A DNA stretch of 64,000 bases from Corynebacterium glyciniphilum AJ 3170 (lineage in GTDB: Bacteria; Actinomycetota; Actinomycetes; Mycobacteriales; Mycobacteriaceae): contig NZ_CP006842.1 of assembly GCF_000626675.1 (NCBI RefSeq), positions 2,852,001 through 2,916,000 of the forward strand, in the 5' to 3' direction. The notes beneath the pieces were generated by a model. The model was not told the origin of the DNA and searched no databases. It saw only the letters and a program-made list of their open reading frames with translations. Of the stretch, positions 52,205-61,043 are shown one piece after another. Made by a program: the position numbers and the translations under genes. Numbering within the stretch: the first letter of the stretch is position 1; each line of letters begins with the position of its first letter.

Positions 52205-53629
52205 ATGACGCCTCAGGAATCGTCCTCTCCCCTGCACGACGGCATGTCTGTCGGCAGTTCCCTGACCCGGACCGAACGGCTCGACCGCCTGCCCGTGACC
52301 CGACGGCACGTGAAACTGCTGGGTGGTTCCGGCATCGGTTGGGCGTTGGACGCGATGGACGTCGGCCTCATCGGCTTCATCATGGCCGCACTTACGACCC
52401 ACTGGGGGCTCACCCACACCGAGACCTCGTGGCTGGCCTCCGCAGGGTTCATCGGCATGGCCCTGGGCGCCACGTTCGGCGGTCTGCTGGCGGACCGTTT
52501 CGGACGGAGGAACGTCTTCGCCGCCACCCTTCTGGTGTACGGCTTGGCGACCGGGGCGTCCGCCCTGGCCGGCGGACTCGCCGTGCTGATCGCCCTGCGT
52601 TTCCTCGTCGGACTGGGACTCGGGGCGGAGCTTCCGGTGGCGTCCACGCTGATCTCCGAGTTCGCGCCGCGTAAGGTCCGGGGGCGCATGGTGGTGATCC
52701 TCGAGGCGTTCTGGGCCGTGGGCTGGCTGGCGGCCGCGGTGATCGGCGCGTTCATCATCCCGCTGAACGACAACGGGTGGCGCTGGGCACTGGCCCTGGG
52801 CATGGTGCCCGCCTTCTACACCCTCTACGTCCGGATGAAGCTGCCAGAGTCCGTCCGTTTCCTGGAGGCCAAGGGCCGCCACTCCGAGGCGGAGGGCATC
52901 GTCACAAGTTTCGAGGCGTCGGAGCCGACGCGCCTGCGGTTCCAGGGCGAACCACATTCCTCTGACGCCTCCCGAGTCCTCGACGAAACGCAGCAGGACG
53001 CAGCGATTGTCGGCGGGAGCTCAGGGTCAACCGGCTCAGCATCGGGTATCTGGTCGCCGACACTGCGACGCCGCACCACCGCACTCTGGACGGTCTGGTT
53101 CTGCATCAACCTGAGCTACTACGGCGCCTTCACCTGGATCCCGTCCATCCTTGTCGATCAGGGTTACACGCTGGTGAAGTCCTTCACGTTCACCCTGATC
53201 ATCACGCTGGCCCAGTTGCCGGGTTATGCGGTGGCCGCGTTCCTCATCGAGAGGTGGGGGCGTCGGAGCACGCTGGCCACCTTCCTCGCCGGGTCGGCGG
53301 TGGCCGCCGCGCTCTACGGTTTCGCCGGTGTGGAGTGGCAGATCATTGCCGCCGGATGCCTGCTGTCCTTCTTCAACCTCGGGGCGTGGGGCGCGCTGTA
53401 CGCCATCGGCCCGGAGCTCTACCCGACGACAATGCGTGCCCGAGGCACGGGAGCGGCGACCGGGTTCGGACGGATCGCGTCGATCCTTGCGCCGCTGATC
53501 GTGCCGCCTCTGCTGGTGTTCGGCGGTCTGCCGGTACTGTTCACCCTGTTCGGAACAGCCTTCGCCGTCGCAGCGGTGGCCGCGTTGGCGCTTCCTGAGC
53601 TGAAGGGGACCCGCCTGACGGAGCGGTAG
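52205..53629 (+). CDS. MFS transporter, SV2/NiaP-like metabolite symporter
   Basis: A 474-residue protein with 12 predicted helices. GIGWALDAMDVGLIGFIMAAL in helix 1 with its central Asp-x-Met-Asp, then LLADRFGRRNVF and FLVGLGLGAELPVASTLISE, match the NiaP/AAHS type of MFS that carries nicotinate or aromatic acids. GAWGALYAIGPELYPTTMRARGTG near the end is also characteristic. A Ser/Gly/Asp-rich loop of about 60 residues separates the halves. The substrate cannot be fixed. It interrupts the usual rlmB-cysS neighbourhood. Confidence 0.88.
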   Translation: MTPQESSSPLHDGMSVGSSLTRTERLDRLPVTRRHVKLLGGSGIGWALDAMDVGLIGFIMAALTTHWGLTHTETSWLASAGFIGMALGATFGGLLADRFGRRNVFAATLLVYGLATGASALAGGLAVLIALRFLVGLGLGAELPVASTLISEFAPRKVRGRMVVILEAFWAVGWLAAAVIGAFIIPLNDNGWRWALALGMVPAFYTLYVRMKLPESVRFLEAKGRHSEAEGIVTSFEASEPTRLRFQGEPHSSDASRVLDETQQDAAIVGGSSGSTGSASGIWSPTLRRRTTALWTVWFCINLSYYGAFTWIPSILVDQGYTLVKSFTFTLIITLAQLPGYAVAAFLIERWGRRSTLATFLAGSAVAAALYGFAGVEWQIIAAGCLLSFFNLGAWGALYAIGPELYPTTMRARGTGAATGFGRIASILAPLIVPPLLVFGGLPVLFTLFGTAFAVAAVAALALPELKGTRLTER

Positions 53630-53666
53630 GCTGGCAGCCGTCCTGACCGTTCATCAGCCCCCGGAA

Positions 53667-54109
53667 GTGATACGTATCTTCGGCTACCTGCCTGAACCGT
53701 ATGATGACCTTGATACGGAGGTCTACGGGAACCGCCAACTCCAGCGGACGAAGTCCCGGACATACAAGATCGCGGTCTGGAGCGCGATCGTCGGCGGACA
53801 TGATTTCTTCCTCGGCCGCTATGCCAGAGGAACGGGAAAACCTTCTGTCTCTTCGCCGCCTTGTTGTGTTTCTCGCTTCCGTACAACAATGGATTGGCCG
53901 TCGTACTGACATCCGGGGCCGTCGCCGGGCACTTCTTATCGGTCCGGTCCATCGCCCACATGAGTGAAGACGCCCCGGTGTTTCAGTCGGTAACACCGGC
54001 CTCCGTTCTCAACGTCATCTATTTCCTGTTCGTTAGTCCCTTCTGGGGTGTCGACTACTGGTCCTCTAAAGAGAACCGAAAGAAGCAGCGACGAGGACTT
54101 TTCCGCTAG
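53667..54109 (+). pseudogene. Frameshifted TM2-domain-like membrane protein
   Basis: From GTG 53667 the frame reads a soluble N-terminus and then KIAVWSAIVGGHDFFLGRYA, the TM2-domain signature (hydrophobic, Gly-Gly/Ala-His, FxLGR). It then loses sense. One base off, the other frame continues FCLFAALLCFSLPYNN and further helices to TAG at 54109. Inserting one base in the AAAACC run at 53837-53842 restores a single 148-codon frame. Decayed gene or sequencing error. Confidence 0.65.
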
Positions 54110-54172
54110 AAGAACCGTGCCTGACGCTCCGGGAGGCACCACGCCCTTTGCTTGCACCGTCGCCAGGGGCCG

Positions 54173-54264
54173 GTGGCTGAGCTCCGACCGTCCGCAACGT
54201 TCCCGACGACGTCCACCTCGCACTTCGCGTGCAATCCAAGGCTCACGGTCGCACCGCAGAATCG
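54173..54264 (+). pseudogene. Relic of a FitA/VapB-type ribbon-helix-helix antitoxin
   Basis: From 54187 the frame reads TVRNVPDDVHLALRVQSKAH then GRTAE, the usual ribbon-helix-helix core of FitA-like antitoxins. The presumed start GTG 54173 (VAEL) is in another frame because of two extra bases at 54185-54186. The C-terminal half is missing and runs directly into toxin sequence. Confidence 0.55.
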
Positions 54265-54278
54265 ACCGAACTTCCGCG

Positions 54279-54447
54279 ATCGTCCTCGATACCAATGACG
54301 TCTCCGAGGCGATCCGCCCACGGTTATTCAGTCGCGACGCGGAACATCAGGGACTTCGAGACCACCGGGGTGAACCTCGTCGATACCTGGGCCGCAACGC
54401 GGCCCCCTACCCCAGCGACCAGGTCGCTCCGTCAGGGGTGTCGGTAA
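54279..54447 (+). pseudogene. Relic of a FitB/VapC-type PIN toxin
   Basis: 54279-54323 encodes IVLDTNDVSEAIRP, the N-terminal PIN motif with the catalytic Asp. In another frame 54331-54390 encodes SVATRNIRDFETTGVNLVDT and W, the C-terminal motif of the same family (TRNxxDF). The central 80-odd residues are gone. The remnant frame runs on to 54447, over the 3' end of cysS. Confidence 0.6.
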
Positions 54448-55825
54448 CGACGACCCCGGCTTGCTTCAGCCGGTCACGCACATCATCGGCGGTGGCGAAG
54501 TCCTTCTCCGCACGGGCCGCAGCACGACGGTCCAATTCGGCACGCACCAGGACGTCCAACGCCGGCGTCGCGCCGTCTGCCGCTCCCGAACCGACACCCA
54601 GCCCGCGCCCCTGCGCAGACGGCCCTGACCATGTCGCAGACATCGGGTCAACACCGAGCACGCCAGCCATCGCCCGCACGGCACCGGCAATCTCCGTCAA
54701 CCGTTCCCGGTCACCGGACTCCAGGGCCTTGTTGCCCTCCCGCACCGCATCATGGATGACGGCCAGCGACTGCGGGACGGACAGGTCGTCGTCCAACGCC
54801 TCCTCGAACGACGGCAGCCAGGAACCTGTCTCCACCTCACCGAGGATCTCCACAGCTCGTGCCAGGAACTTCTCGATCCGGCGGAAGCCTGCGGCCGCCT
54901 CCTGCAACGCAGACTCCGAGTACTCCAGCATGGAGCGGTAGTGCGCCGAGCCCAGGTAATAGCGCAGCTCGATCGGACGGACCTGGGTGAGGATATTCGG
55001 CACGGAGAGCACATTGCCCAGGGACTTGGACATCTTCTCGCCCGACATCGTCACCCAGCCGTTGTGCAGCCACAGGCGGGCGAAACCGTCTCCGGCGGCA
55101 TGCGCCTGGGCCGCCTCGTTCTCATGGTGCGGGAACTGCAGGTCCATACCACCGGCATGAATGTCGAACTCCGCACCGAGGTACTTGCGCGACATCGCCG
55201 AGCACTCGATGTGCCAACCGGGACGCCCGTAGCCCCACGGTGTGTCCCACCCCGGCTCACCCGGTTTCGCCGACTTCCACATGGCGAAGTCACGCGGATC
55301 TTCCTTGCCGGGGGCAGCATCCTCACCCTGGTCCAGTTCGTCGAGCTTCTGGTGCGAGAGGAACCCGTACTCCGGGACCCGCGCAGTGCGGCAGTACACC
55401 GAACCGTCCTCCGTGGCGTAGGCGAGGTCGGCGTCGATGATGCGCTGGATGTAGGCGATCATCTCCGGGACGTGGCCGGTGGCACGTGGTTCGACAGATG
55501 GGGGCGTCACTCCGAGCAGGTCATAGGCTCGGGAAAACTCCCGCTCGTGGGTGGCAGCCCATTCCCACCAGGGCCGGCCATGCTCGGCGGACTTGGTGAG
55601 GATCTTGTCGTCGATGTCTGTAACATTGCGCACGAAAGCAACATCCAGCCCCTTGGCCTCGAGCCAGTTGCGCAGGATGTCGAACGCCACCCCGGAACGC
55701 ACATGGCCGATGTGCGGAATGGACTGCACGGTCGCACCACACAGGTAGACCGATGCGTGTCCTTCCTGCAACGGAACGAAGTCCTGGAGTTCACGGGTCG
55801 CGGTGTCGAAGAATCGCAGAGTCAC
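54407..55825 (-). CDS. cysS: Cysteinyl-tRNA synthetase
   Basis: A 472-residue class I synthetase. The zinc Cys in [19 protein letters not shown] precedes the HIGH motif, WHIECSAMS and HHENEAAQ supply further zinc ligands, and KMSKSLGN is the KMSKS loop. The C-terminal helical anticodon domain ends [19 protein letters not shown]. It charges tRNA-Cys. A mycothiol MshC paralogue would be shorter, so CysS is preferred. GTG 55825 is 7 nt after TAGACT with no ribosome-binding site, so it is likely leaderless. The 3' end abuts toxin remnants. Confidence 0.95.
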   Translation of the reverse strand: MTLRFFDTATRELQDFVPLQEGHASVYLCGATVQSIPHIGHVRSGVAFDILRNWLEAKGLDVAFVRNVTDIDDKILTKSAEHGRPWWEWAATHEREFSRAYDLLGVTPPSVEPRATGHVPEMIAYIQRIIDADLAYATEDGSVYCRTARVPEYGFLSHQKLDELDQGEDAAPGKEDPRDFAMWKSAKPGEPGWDTPWGYGRPGWHIECSAMSRKYLGAEFDIHAGGMDLQFPHHENEAAQAHAAGDGFARLWLHNGWVTMSGEKMSKSLGNVLSVPNILTQVRPIELRYYLGSAHYRSMLEYSESALQEAAAGFRRIEKFLARAVEILGEVETGSWLPSFEEALDDDLSVPQSLAVIHDAVREGNKALESGDRERLTEIAGAVRAMAGVLGVDPMSATWSGPSAQGRGLGVGSGAADGATPALDVLVRAELDRRAAARAEKDFATADDVRDRLKQAGVVVTDTPDGATWSLG

Positions 55826-55832
55826 AATTGAC

Positions 55833-55838
55833 AGTCTA
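55833..55838 (-). promoter_or_regulatory. cysS: Leaderless-type -10 element of cysS
   Basis: TAGACT on the minus strand ends 7 nt before the GTG start at 55825. It lies in the 28-bp gap to the divergent FAH-family gene. Confidence 0.5.
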
Positions 55839-55853
55839 GACGGGAGAGACCCC

Positions 55854-56729
55854 ATGAAACTTGCGACGGTCCGTATCGACGGCTCGCGGTGCACGATCCA
55901 GGTCGACAGCGTCGATGACGCACCGGACGGGGGCTCTGTCACCGGGCGCATCGTGGACCGCCGCGAGCTCGGTGCTCTGCTCACCGCCAATCCCACCGGC
56001 ATCCGGGGCGCGGTGGAATCCGGCCTGCGACGGGACGGCGACGAGGTCACCGTTCCCCTGACGGACCTGCTCCCGGTCATCCCGTCCCCGTCGAAGATCT
56101 TCTGCGTCGGTTTGAATTACCGGGAGCACATCGAGGAGATGGGGCACCCGATCCCGGACCACCCGACCCTGTTCGTGAAGTACCCGTCCGCACTGACTGC
56201 CCCTTACGCCGAGGTGACGGTACCGGCGGGGATGACCGACAAAGCGGATTACGAGGGTGAACTCGCGGTGGTCATCGGCTCCCGGCTGGCGGGTGCCCGC
56301 GGTGGTGCGACTGCCGAGGAGGCACGGGCGGCGATCGGCGGCTACGCGGTGATGAACGACTTCTCCCAGCGCGACTGGCAGTACCGTACCCAACAGTGGC
56401 TGCAGGGGAAGAACCTCGACCGGTCGTCCGCCTTTGGCCCGTGGCTGACGGTGGCGGACGACTACGACCCCGTGACTGAGGGTGCCGTTCTCCGCACCTG
56501 GGTCAACGGTGACCTCCGGCAGGAACACTCCACGTCCGATCTGGTGTTCCCCCCGGTTGATCTGGTGCGGTACATCTCGAACTTCGCCACCCTGGAGCCC
56601 GGCGACGTGATCGTCACGGGAACTCCGGAGGGTGTCGGTGCAGGTTCAGGCCGTTTCCTCACCGACGGAGACGTCGTCCGCATCGAGGTCGACGGGCTGG
56701 GTGCGGTGGAATCCACCATCCGGATGTAA
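55854..56729 (+). CDS. Fumarylacetoacetate hydrolase-family protein
   Basis: A 291-residue protein. A short N-terminal domain precedes the FAH fold with [17 protein letters not shown], metal ligands in [11 protein letters not shown] (Glu-x-Glu type) and [13 protein letters not shown] (Asp), and the C-terminal [13 protein letters not shown]. Members hydrolyse or decarboxylate beta-keto acids from aromatic catabolism, or oxaloacetate and acylpyruvates; no catabolic genes are adjacent, so a housekeeping oxaloacetate or acylpyruvate role is as likely. ATG 55854 has GGAGAG upstream. Confidence 0.92.
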   Translation: MKLATVRIDGSRCTIQVDSVDDAPDGGSVTGRIVDRRELGALLTANPTGIRGAVESGLRRDGDEVTVPLTDLLPVIPSPSKIFCVGLNYREHIEEMGHPIPDHPTLFVKYPSALTAPYAEVTVPAGMTDKADYEGELAVVIGSRLAGARGGATAEEARAAIGGYAVMNDFSQRDWQYRTQQWLQGKNLDRSSAFGPWLTVADDYDPVTEGAVLRTWVNGDLRQEHSTSDLVFPPVDLVRYISNFATLEPGDVIVTGTPEGVGAGSGRFLTDGDVVRIEVDGLGAVESTIRM

Positions 56730-56811
56730 ACGCTCTGCCCCCTCCCGGGACGGCACTTTGATAGGGTCAGCTCAGTACGCTTATCCTGCCCTACGCACCC
56801 CGGAGTTCCTC

Positions 56812-57360
56812 ATGACCCTTCGCACCACCCGCCCGACGCGACGCGCAGCCGCCCTCGCAGCAACCGCTGTCCTCGCCCTGGGCCTCACCGCCTGCTCCAG
56901 CGATTCGGATGATTCTGCGGATTCAACAGACTCGGCAGACTCGACGACCACGGCGGCTGACTCCGCTTCCGAGGGCGCAGTGTCCGACGGTTCGCTCTCG
57001 GTGGACAAGGCCGACGGTCTCACCGCCGGCGACACCGTCAAGGTCACTCTGGACGGGGTGGACACCGAACAGAACTACTACGTCGCAGTCGCCACCACCG
57101 ACGGTGAGAGCAGCGACCCGTCGACCTACGCCGGTGAGATGAGCGACTGGGCGCGCATCGTCCCCGAGGGTGAGGAGGGCGGCACCGCCACCTTCGACGC
57201 CGACGGTAATGCCGAGTTCGATTTGACGGTCCAGGCCACCAACGAGGACGGCACCGTGGACTGCACCACCGACTCGTGCTCGCTGAAGCTGGTCACCGAC
57301 CATGCCTCGACTCCCCCGTTCTCGGACGTCGCAGCCATCCCGGTCACCTTCGAAAACTAA
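56812..57360 (+). CDS. Lipoprotein with neocarzinostatin-like Ig domain (tentative)
   Basis: A 182-residue protein: lipoprotein signal peptide (lipobox LTAC, Cys about residue 28), Ser/Asp/Thr linker, then a beta-rich domain. SVDKADGLTAGDTVKVTLDG, two cysteines in VDCTTDSCSLKLVTDHAST and IPVTF at the end recall the neocarzinostatin/macromomycin fold of actinobacteria. Function unknown; binding of a small hydrophobic ligand is possible. GGAG lies 7 nt before the ATG, and TATCCT (56782) is a likely -10. Confidence 0.75.
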   Translation: MTLRTTRPTRRAAALAATAVLALGLTACSSDSDDSADSTDSADSTTTAADSASEGAVSDGSLSVDKADGLTAGDTVKVTLDGVDTEQNYYVAVATTDGESSDPSTYAGEMSDWARIVPEGEEGGTATFDADGNAEFDLTVQATNEDGTVDCTTDSCSLKLVTDHASTPPFSDVAAIPVTFEN

Positions 57361-57378
57361 CCCGGACACGCTCCGGAG

Positions 57379-58053
57379 TCACTCGCCGGGGACCAACAAC
57401 CCGCCCTCGTAGGCGAGGATCACCAGCTGAGCACGGTCATGTGCCTGGATCTTGGTCATGATCCTGTTGACGTGGGTTTTCGCCGTGTGCGGTGAGATGA
57501 AGAACGTTTCTGCGATCTGTTGGTTCGACAGGCCGCGCCCCACCAGTTGAAGGACCTCGCGCTCCCTGTCGGTGAGCAGCGCCAGGCTCCGTGCGGCCTG
57601 GTCCGAGACGGCGGGACGTGGCTCAGGTGACCGCACATAGCGGGCAATCAGGCTACGGGTCGCCGTCGGCGACAAGAGGGCATCGCCGTCCGCGACGGCG
57701 TGGACGGCCCGGATGATTTCCTCCGGCTCGGCCCCCTTGCCGATGAATCCACTGGCCCCGGCGCGCAGGGCTGCGACCACGTATTCGTCCTCCTCGAATG
57801 TCGTCAGGATCAGTACTCTGCTGTCGGCGTTCGCAGGGTCGGAACAGATGCGTTCGGTCGCCTCGATGCCGTCGAGACGGGGCATGCGGATGTCCATGAG
57901 TACGACGTCGGGGTGCGCGGATGCGGTCATCTCGACGGCATCCAATCCATCCGTGGCGGCACCGACGACCTCTGTGTCCGCCGCGCTGGAGAGAATGTCC
58001 ACCACCGCTTGGCGGATGAGGACCTGGTCGTCGACGACGAGCACGGTGGTCAC
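57379..58053 (-). CDS. NarL/LuxR-family response regulator
   Basis: A 224-residue protein. Receiver domain: VLVVDDQVLIRQAV, phosphoacceptor Asp in VVLMDIRMPRLDGIEA, and ILTTFEEDEYVV. C-terminal LuxR helix-turn-helix: LTDREREVLQLVGRGLSN and ISPHTAKTHVNRIM. GTG 58053 overlaps the kinase stop by four bases, so the two are coupled. It is adjacent to the tat operon on the same strand, with the pair downstream of tatB, making co-regulation worth testing. Confidence 0.94.
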   Translation of the reverse strand: MTTVLVVDDQVLIRQAVVDILSSAADTEVVGAATDGLDAVEMTASAHPDVVLMDIRMPRLDGIEATERICSDPANADSRVLILTTFEEDEYVVAALRAGASGFIGKGAEPEEIIRAVHAVADGDALLSPTATRSLIARYVRSPEPRPAVSDQAARSLALLTDREREVLQLVGRGLSNQQIAETFFISPHTAKTHVNRIMTKIQAHDRAQLVILAYEGGLLVPGE

Positions 58054-59396
58054 GGATAGTCCTCCCGGTTCCTGGTGTGACTGGCGAGTGGCAGTTCAGC
58101 GGTGAGCGTGAATGTCCCGCCCGATTCTACGGTGGAGATCGTCCCGCCCACGGCGGCCACACGCTCCCGCAGGCCGGTGAGCCCCAGATGTCCCTGCGGC
58201 GCGTCGGGTTGGTTGCGCCCGGTGTCCGAGACCGGGTTGCGCACCTGTACTGTCACCGCGGCTCCTGCCCCGCCCCGGACGGCGATGTCCAGACACGCTG
58301 ACCCTCCCGAGCCGTGCTTGTGCGCGTTGGTGAGCCCCTCCTGAACCACCCGGTACACCACCCGCCCGGTGGTCTCGTCGATCGACGAGAGGTCTCCGTC
58401 CGACGTCCGGTCGACGGCAAGACCAGCCTCGACGACGGATCGCACCAGGGAGTCAAGGTCAGCGAGCCCGGGTTGCGGCAACTGCACGGATGCACCGTCG
58501 ACACCTGTCCCGACGTTGTCGTCGGCGCGCAGGTACCGCAGCAACACCCCTATGTCCCCGAGCACCTCACGCGCCGCACCGCGGATGGTGGCGAGGGATT
58601 CCCTGGCCTTGTCGGGTCGCGCGTCCAGTGAGCTGGACGCCACACCGGCATTGAGACTGATCACCGAGATACGGTGGGCGACAGTGTCGTGCAGGTCCTG
58701 GGCGATGCGGAGCCTCTCCTCGGCGACACGCCTGCTGGCTTCAGCCTCCCGGGTCTGCTCAGCGCGTTCGGCACGTTCGGTCGCAGCCCGGGTGTACTCA
58801 CGCCGGGACCGTGCGCTGTCCCCGAGTGCCGTGGCGACGGCAATGCCTGCCGCGACCTGAAACACCTGGGGATCCAATGCCATGCGGTCATCGGTGAACA
58901 AGCTCAGCACCGCTACTCCCGCCGCACCGACGGCGCCGAACGTCAGCGCGGTCCGTCTCGACGCCGTATTTGCCGCGGCAAACACGGCCACGACCGCGCC
59001 GATACCCGGTGCCAGAACGGGAAATCCGAGGACGGCGGTGGCGAGGTACACCACCAGGCAGACGACGAACACGGCCACGGACCACCGCCGACGTAGCGGC
59101 ATCAGCGCCGCGGTCATCACCGCCAGCAGGGGGACGAGAAGCATGGCATGTTCGTCGGGGAATCCAGGGCCTGACCCCGGGCCCGGACCCGGGCCGAGTG
59201 GCAGCCCCAGGCCAGAACCAGGGGCTCCTCCAGGCGTCGGTACGACAATGGACACGAGAATGAGGGCCATGATCGCCAGGTCGCCCGCCCACACCGGCAG
59301 CCACGCCGGCCGTTCGCGTGGATGGTCGGAGGCCGGACGAGCCGAGTGTGTCAGACCTGTCGGGTCCGTCGGGTCTGTGGGGACGGGCTGACTCAT
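58050..59396 (-). CDS. NarL-type sensor histidine kinase
   Basis: A 448-residue kinase. Several membrane helices lie between about residues 35 and 190, with a Pro/Gly repeat loop (LGPGPGPGSGPG) after the first. Then comes a short coiled coil, the HisKA_3 dimerisation domain with phospho-His in RIAQDLHDTVAHRISVIS, and an HATPase domain (VVQEGLTNAHKHG, LGLTGLRERV). No large sensor domain is seen, so a membrane-borne signal is likely. ATG 59396 has AAGGAG 9 nt upstream; ATG 59423 is an alternative. It begins 89 bp after the tatB stop. Confidence 0.93.
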   Translation of the reverse strand: MSQPVPTDPTDPTGLTHSARPASDHPRERPAWLPVWAGDLAIMALILVSIVVPTPGGAPGSGLGLPLGPGPGPGSGPGFPDEHAMLLVPLLAVMTAALMPLRRRWSVAVFVVCLVVYLATAVLGFPVLAPGIGAVVAVFAAANTASRRTALTFGAVGAAGVAVLSLFTDDRMALDPQVFQVAAGIAVATALGDSARSRREYTRAATERAERAEQTREAEASRRVAEERLRIAQDLHDTVAHRISVISLNAGVASSSLDARPDKARESLATIRGAAREVLGDIGVLLRYLRADDNVGTGVDGASVQLPQPGLADLDSLVRSVVEAGLAVDRTSDGDLSSIDETTGRVVYRVVQEGLTNAHKHGSGGSACLDIAVRGGAGAAVTVQVRNPVSDTGRNQPDAPQGHLGLTGLRERVAAVGGTISTVESGGTFTLTAELPLASHTRNREDYP

Positions 59397-59485
59397 TCGA
59401 CCATTCTCCTTCAACCTTGTCATTCGGTGTCCCTGCTGTTCCTGCTATTCCTACTGGTCCACCGAAGTAGATCACACTGCACGAC

Positions 59486-59959
59486 TCACACCGTGGGTGT
59501 GGACGACTCATATGGCTCATGTGGCTCATGTGGCGCAGGGGGATCGACGATTCGTCGGCGGATCGGGTGTCCTGAGGTGCCGCCGACAGTAACCCACCGG
59601 TGACGGACCTCCTGGGTAGACACAGGGGCCGCCTCTCCGGATTCTTCTGTCACGGAGGTGTCTTCATCATCGGTGGACGCGTCCGGGGAAGCTGCAGCGC
59701 TGTCCGTGGCCAACGCGTCCCGCACGATCCGGCGCGGATCGTAGCGCTGCAACTGCTGGTTCCAGATCGTCGGGTCCATGGCATCAGCGGAGAATCCGAG
59801 TTCCTGCTCCGCCCGGGCACGGGTCGATTCGGTAAAACGACGGAAGTTTGTGACGAAGGTCGCCAGCTTCTCCGCATAAAGCGGCAGCCGCTGCGGGCCG
59901 AGGATCACTGCGGCAAGGAATCCGATGACGATAAGCTTCTCAATGGTCAGTCCGAACAT
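59486..59959 (-). CDS. tatB: Twin-arginine translocase subunit TatB
   Basis: A 157-residue protein. One N-terminal membrane helix (MFGLTIEKLIVIGFLAAVIL) is followed by the hinge GPQRLP and an amphipathic helix (KLATFVTNFRRFTE), the TatA/B layout. The length and Glu-containing helix favour TatB. The tail is acidic then His/Pro-rich, with an imperfect 9-bp repeat near the stop (HEPHEPYES). ATG 59959 has AAGGAG 9 nt upstream and follows the tatC stop by one base. Together with TatC it should form the substrate-receptor complex. Confidence 0.92.
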   Translation of the reverse strand: MFGLTIEKLIVIGFLAAVILGPQRLPLYAEKLATFVTNFRRFTESTRARAEQELGFSADAMDPTIWNQQLQRYDPRRIVRDALATDSAAASPDASTDDEDTSVTEESGEAAPVSTQEVRHRWVTVGGTSGHPIRRRIVDPPAPHEPHEPYESSTPTV

Positions 59960-59960
59960 G

Positions 59961-60788
59961 TCAGGATACTCCTTCCAGAGTCGCGGACACGGTGACGCCG
60001 GCATCGGAGTCGGTGGCATCGGAGTCGGTGGCATCGGAGCCCGTCGTCTTCGTCATATGACGGTCATGAATCCATGCGATGAACAGGGCGAGTCCGAACA
60101 GGACCGCCATGGGAACGGCGATGAGAAACATCGACAGCAGGTCTGCGGCCGGGGTGACTAGCGCACTGAACACCACGATGCTGATAGTGATGCCTCGCCA
60201 GCTGCGGGCTAGTGTTGCCGCCGGCAGCAGACCCATCACGTTCAACACCACGATGAATGCTGGGAGGGTGAAGGCGATGCCGGCAGCGAGTACCAGCTTC
60301 ATCACGAAGTCCAGGTAGTACGACGCCTGCAACAGAGTGCTGTCCTCCGTGGACGCGAACCCGGCGAGGAGTTCCACGATCCGGGGGAACACCGCCACTC
60401 CGGCGACACAACCAGCGGTGAACAACGGGATGACCGCCGCGAGGAAACCGAACGTATAGCGCTTCTCACTCCGGGACAAAGCGGGGGCAATGTAGGCCAG
60501 GAGCTGGTAGAGCCACACCGGACTGGATACGGCGATGCCGCCGAACAGGGCGATCCTGAGTTTGAGGTCGAAGGCCCCGGTGATGCTGTCGTAGTTGATA
60601 CTGGCCGCACGAGTCTGCGCGATCTCGACGACCGGCGCGCGCAGGACCTCGAGGACCTGGTCGGACATGAGGTAGGCGATGACCATGGCGACCGCGAGGG
60701 CCGCTGCGACACGGATGATCCTCCTCCTGCCTTCACGAAGGTGTCCGGCCACGGGCATGGTGGCCGGCCTCGCAGTCGCGGTCGTCAT
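59961..60788 (-). CDS. tatC: Twin-arginine translocase subunit TatC
   Basis: A 275-residue protein with six helices. The cytosolic N-terminus GHLREGRRRIIR keeps the conserved Glu of the HLxELR signal-peptide-binding motif, though the following Leu is Gly. SSPVWLYQLLAYIAPALSRSEKR is the conserved first-loop block, including the Glu that contacts the signal peptide. The tail carries a DATDS repeat. The start overlaps the tatA stop (ATGA). Confidence 0.94.
   Translation of the reverse strand: MTTATARPATMPVAGHLREGRRRIIRVAAALAVAMVIAYLMSDQVLEVLRAPVVEIAQTRAASINYDSITGAFDLKLRIALFGGIAVSSPVWLYQLLAYIAPALSRSEKRYTFGFLAAVIPLFTAGCVAGVAVFPRIVELLAGFASTEDSTLLQASYYLDFVMKLVLAAGIAFTLPAFIVVLNVMGLLPAATLARSWRGITISIVVFSALVTPAADLLSMFLIAVPMAVLFGLALFIAWIHDRHMTKTTGSDATDSDATDSDAGVTVSATLEGVS
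60001..60039. repeat. 15-bp tandem repeat near the 3' end of tatC
   Basis: GCATCGGAGTCGGTG occurs at 60001-60015 and 60016-60030, with a partial third copy at 60031-60039. It encodes a five-residue unit (Asp-Ala-Thr-Asp-Ser) in the cytosolic tail of TatC. Confidence 0.85.
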
Positions 60789-61033
60789 GAGGTGTGCTGT
60801 TCTGCCGTGGGGGCCGTTGGCACGGTATGCACGGTGTGCACGGACGGCGTGGCTTCCGTAACCGGTGCGGCCACCGGCACAGCATCGGGCTCTGTCTCGG
60901 AGGCTTCCTTCTTCAGGATCCGGACAGACTGGCCGACGCTTGTGGCCAGCGCGGGGAGCTTCGCCGCCCCGAACAGCAGGAGCACGACGGCGAGGATGAC
61001 CAGGGCGTGCATTCCGGTGAGATTCTGTAACAT
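60785..61033 (-). CDS. tatA: Twin-arginine translocase subunit TatA
   Basis: An 82-residue protein: short N-terminus, membrane helix (HALVILAVVLLLFGA), hinge AAKLPAL and amphipathic helix (SVGQSVRILKKEAS), then a Val/Thr/Pro-rich tail. The FGxxKLP hinge is typical of TatA. ATG 61033 is 10 bp after the dioxygenase-like gene, and its stop overlaps the tatC start. TatA supplies the pore-forming oligomer. Confidence 0.94.
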   Translation of the reverse strand: MLQNLTGMHALVILAVVLLLFGAAKLPALATSVGQSVRILKKEASETEPDAVPVAAPVTEATPSVHTVHTVPTAPTAEQHTS

Positions 61034-61043
61034 GATCTACTCC

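Noticed and set aside
53890..54941. Long plus-strand frame from 54048 as a gene
   Set aside because: It joins TM2-gene sequence, toxin-antitoxin remnants and cysS antisense; the pieces belong to other features.
54752..55831. 359-codon plus-strand frame opposite cysS
   Set aside because: Antisense of a well-supported synthetase; no recognisable domain.
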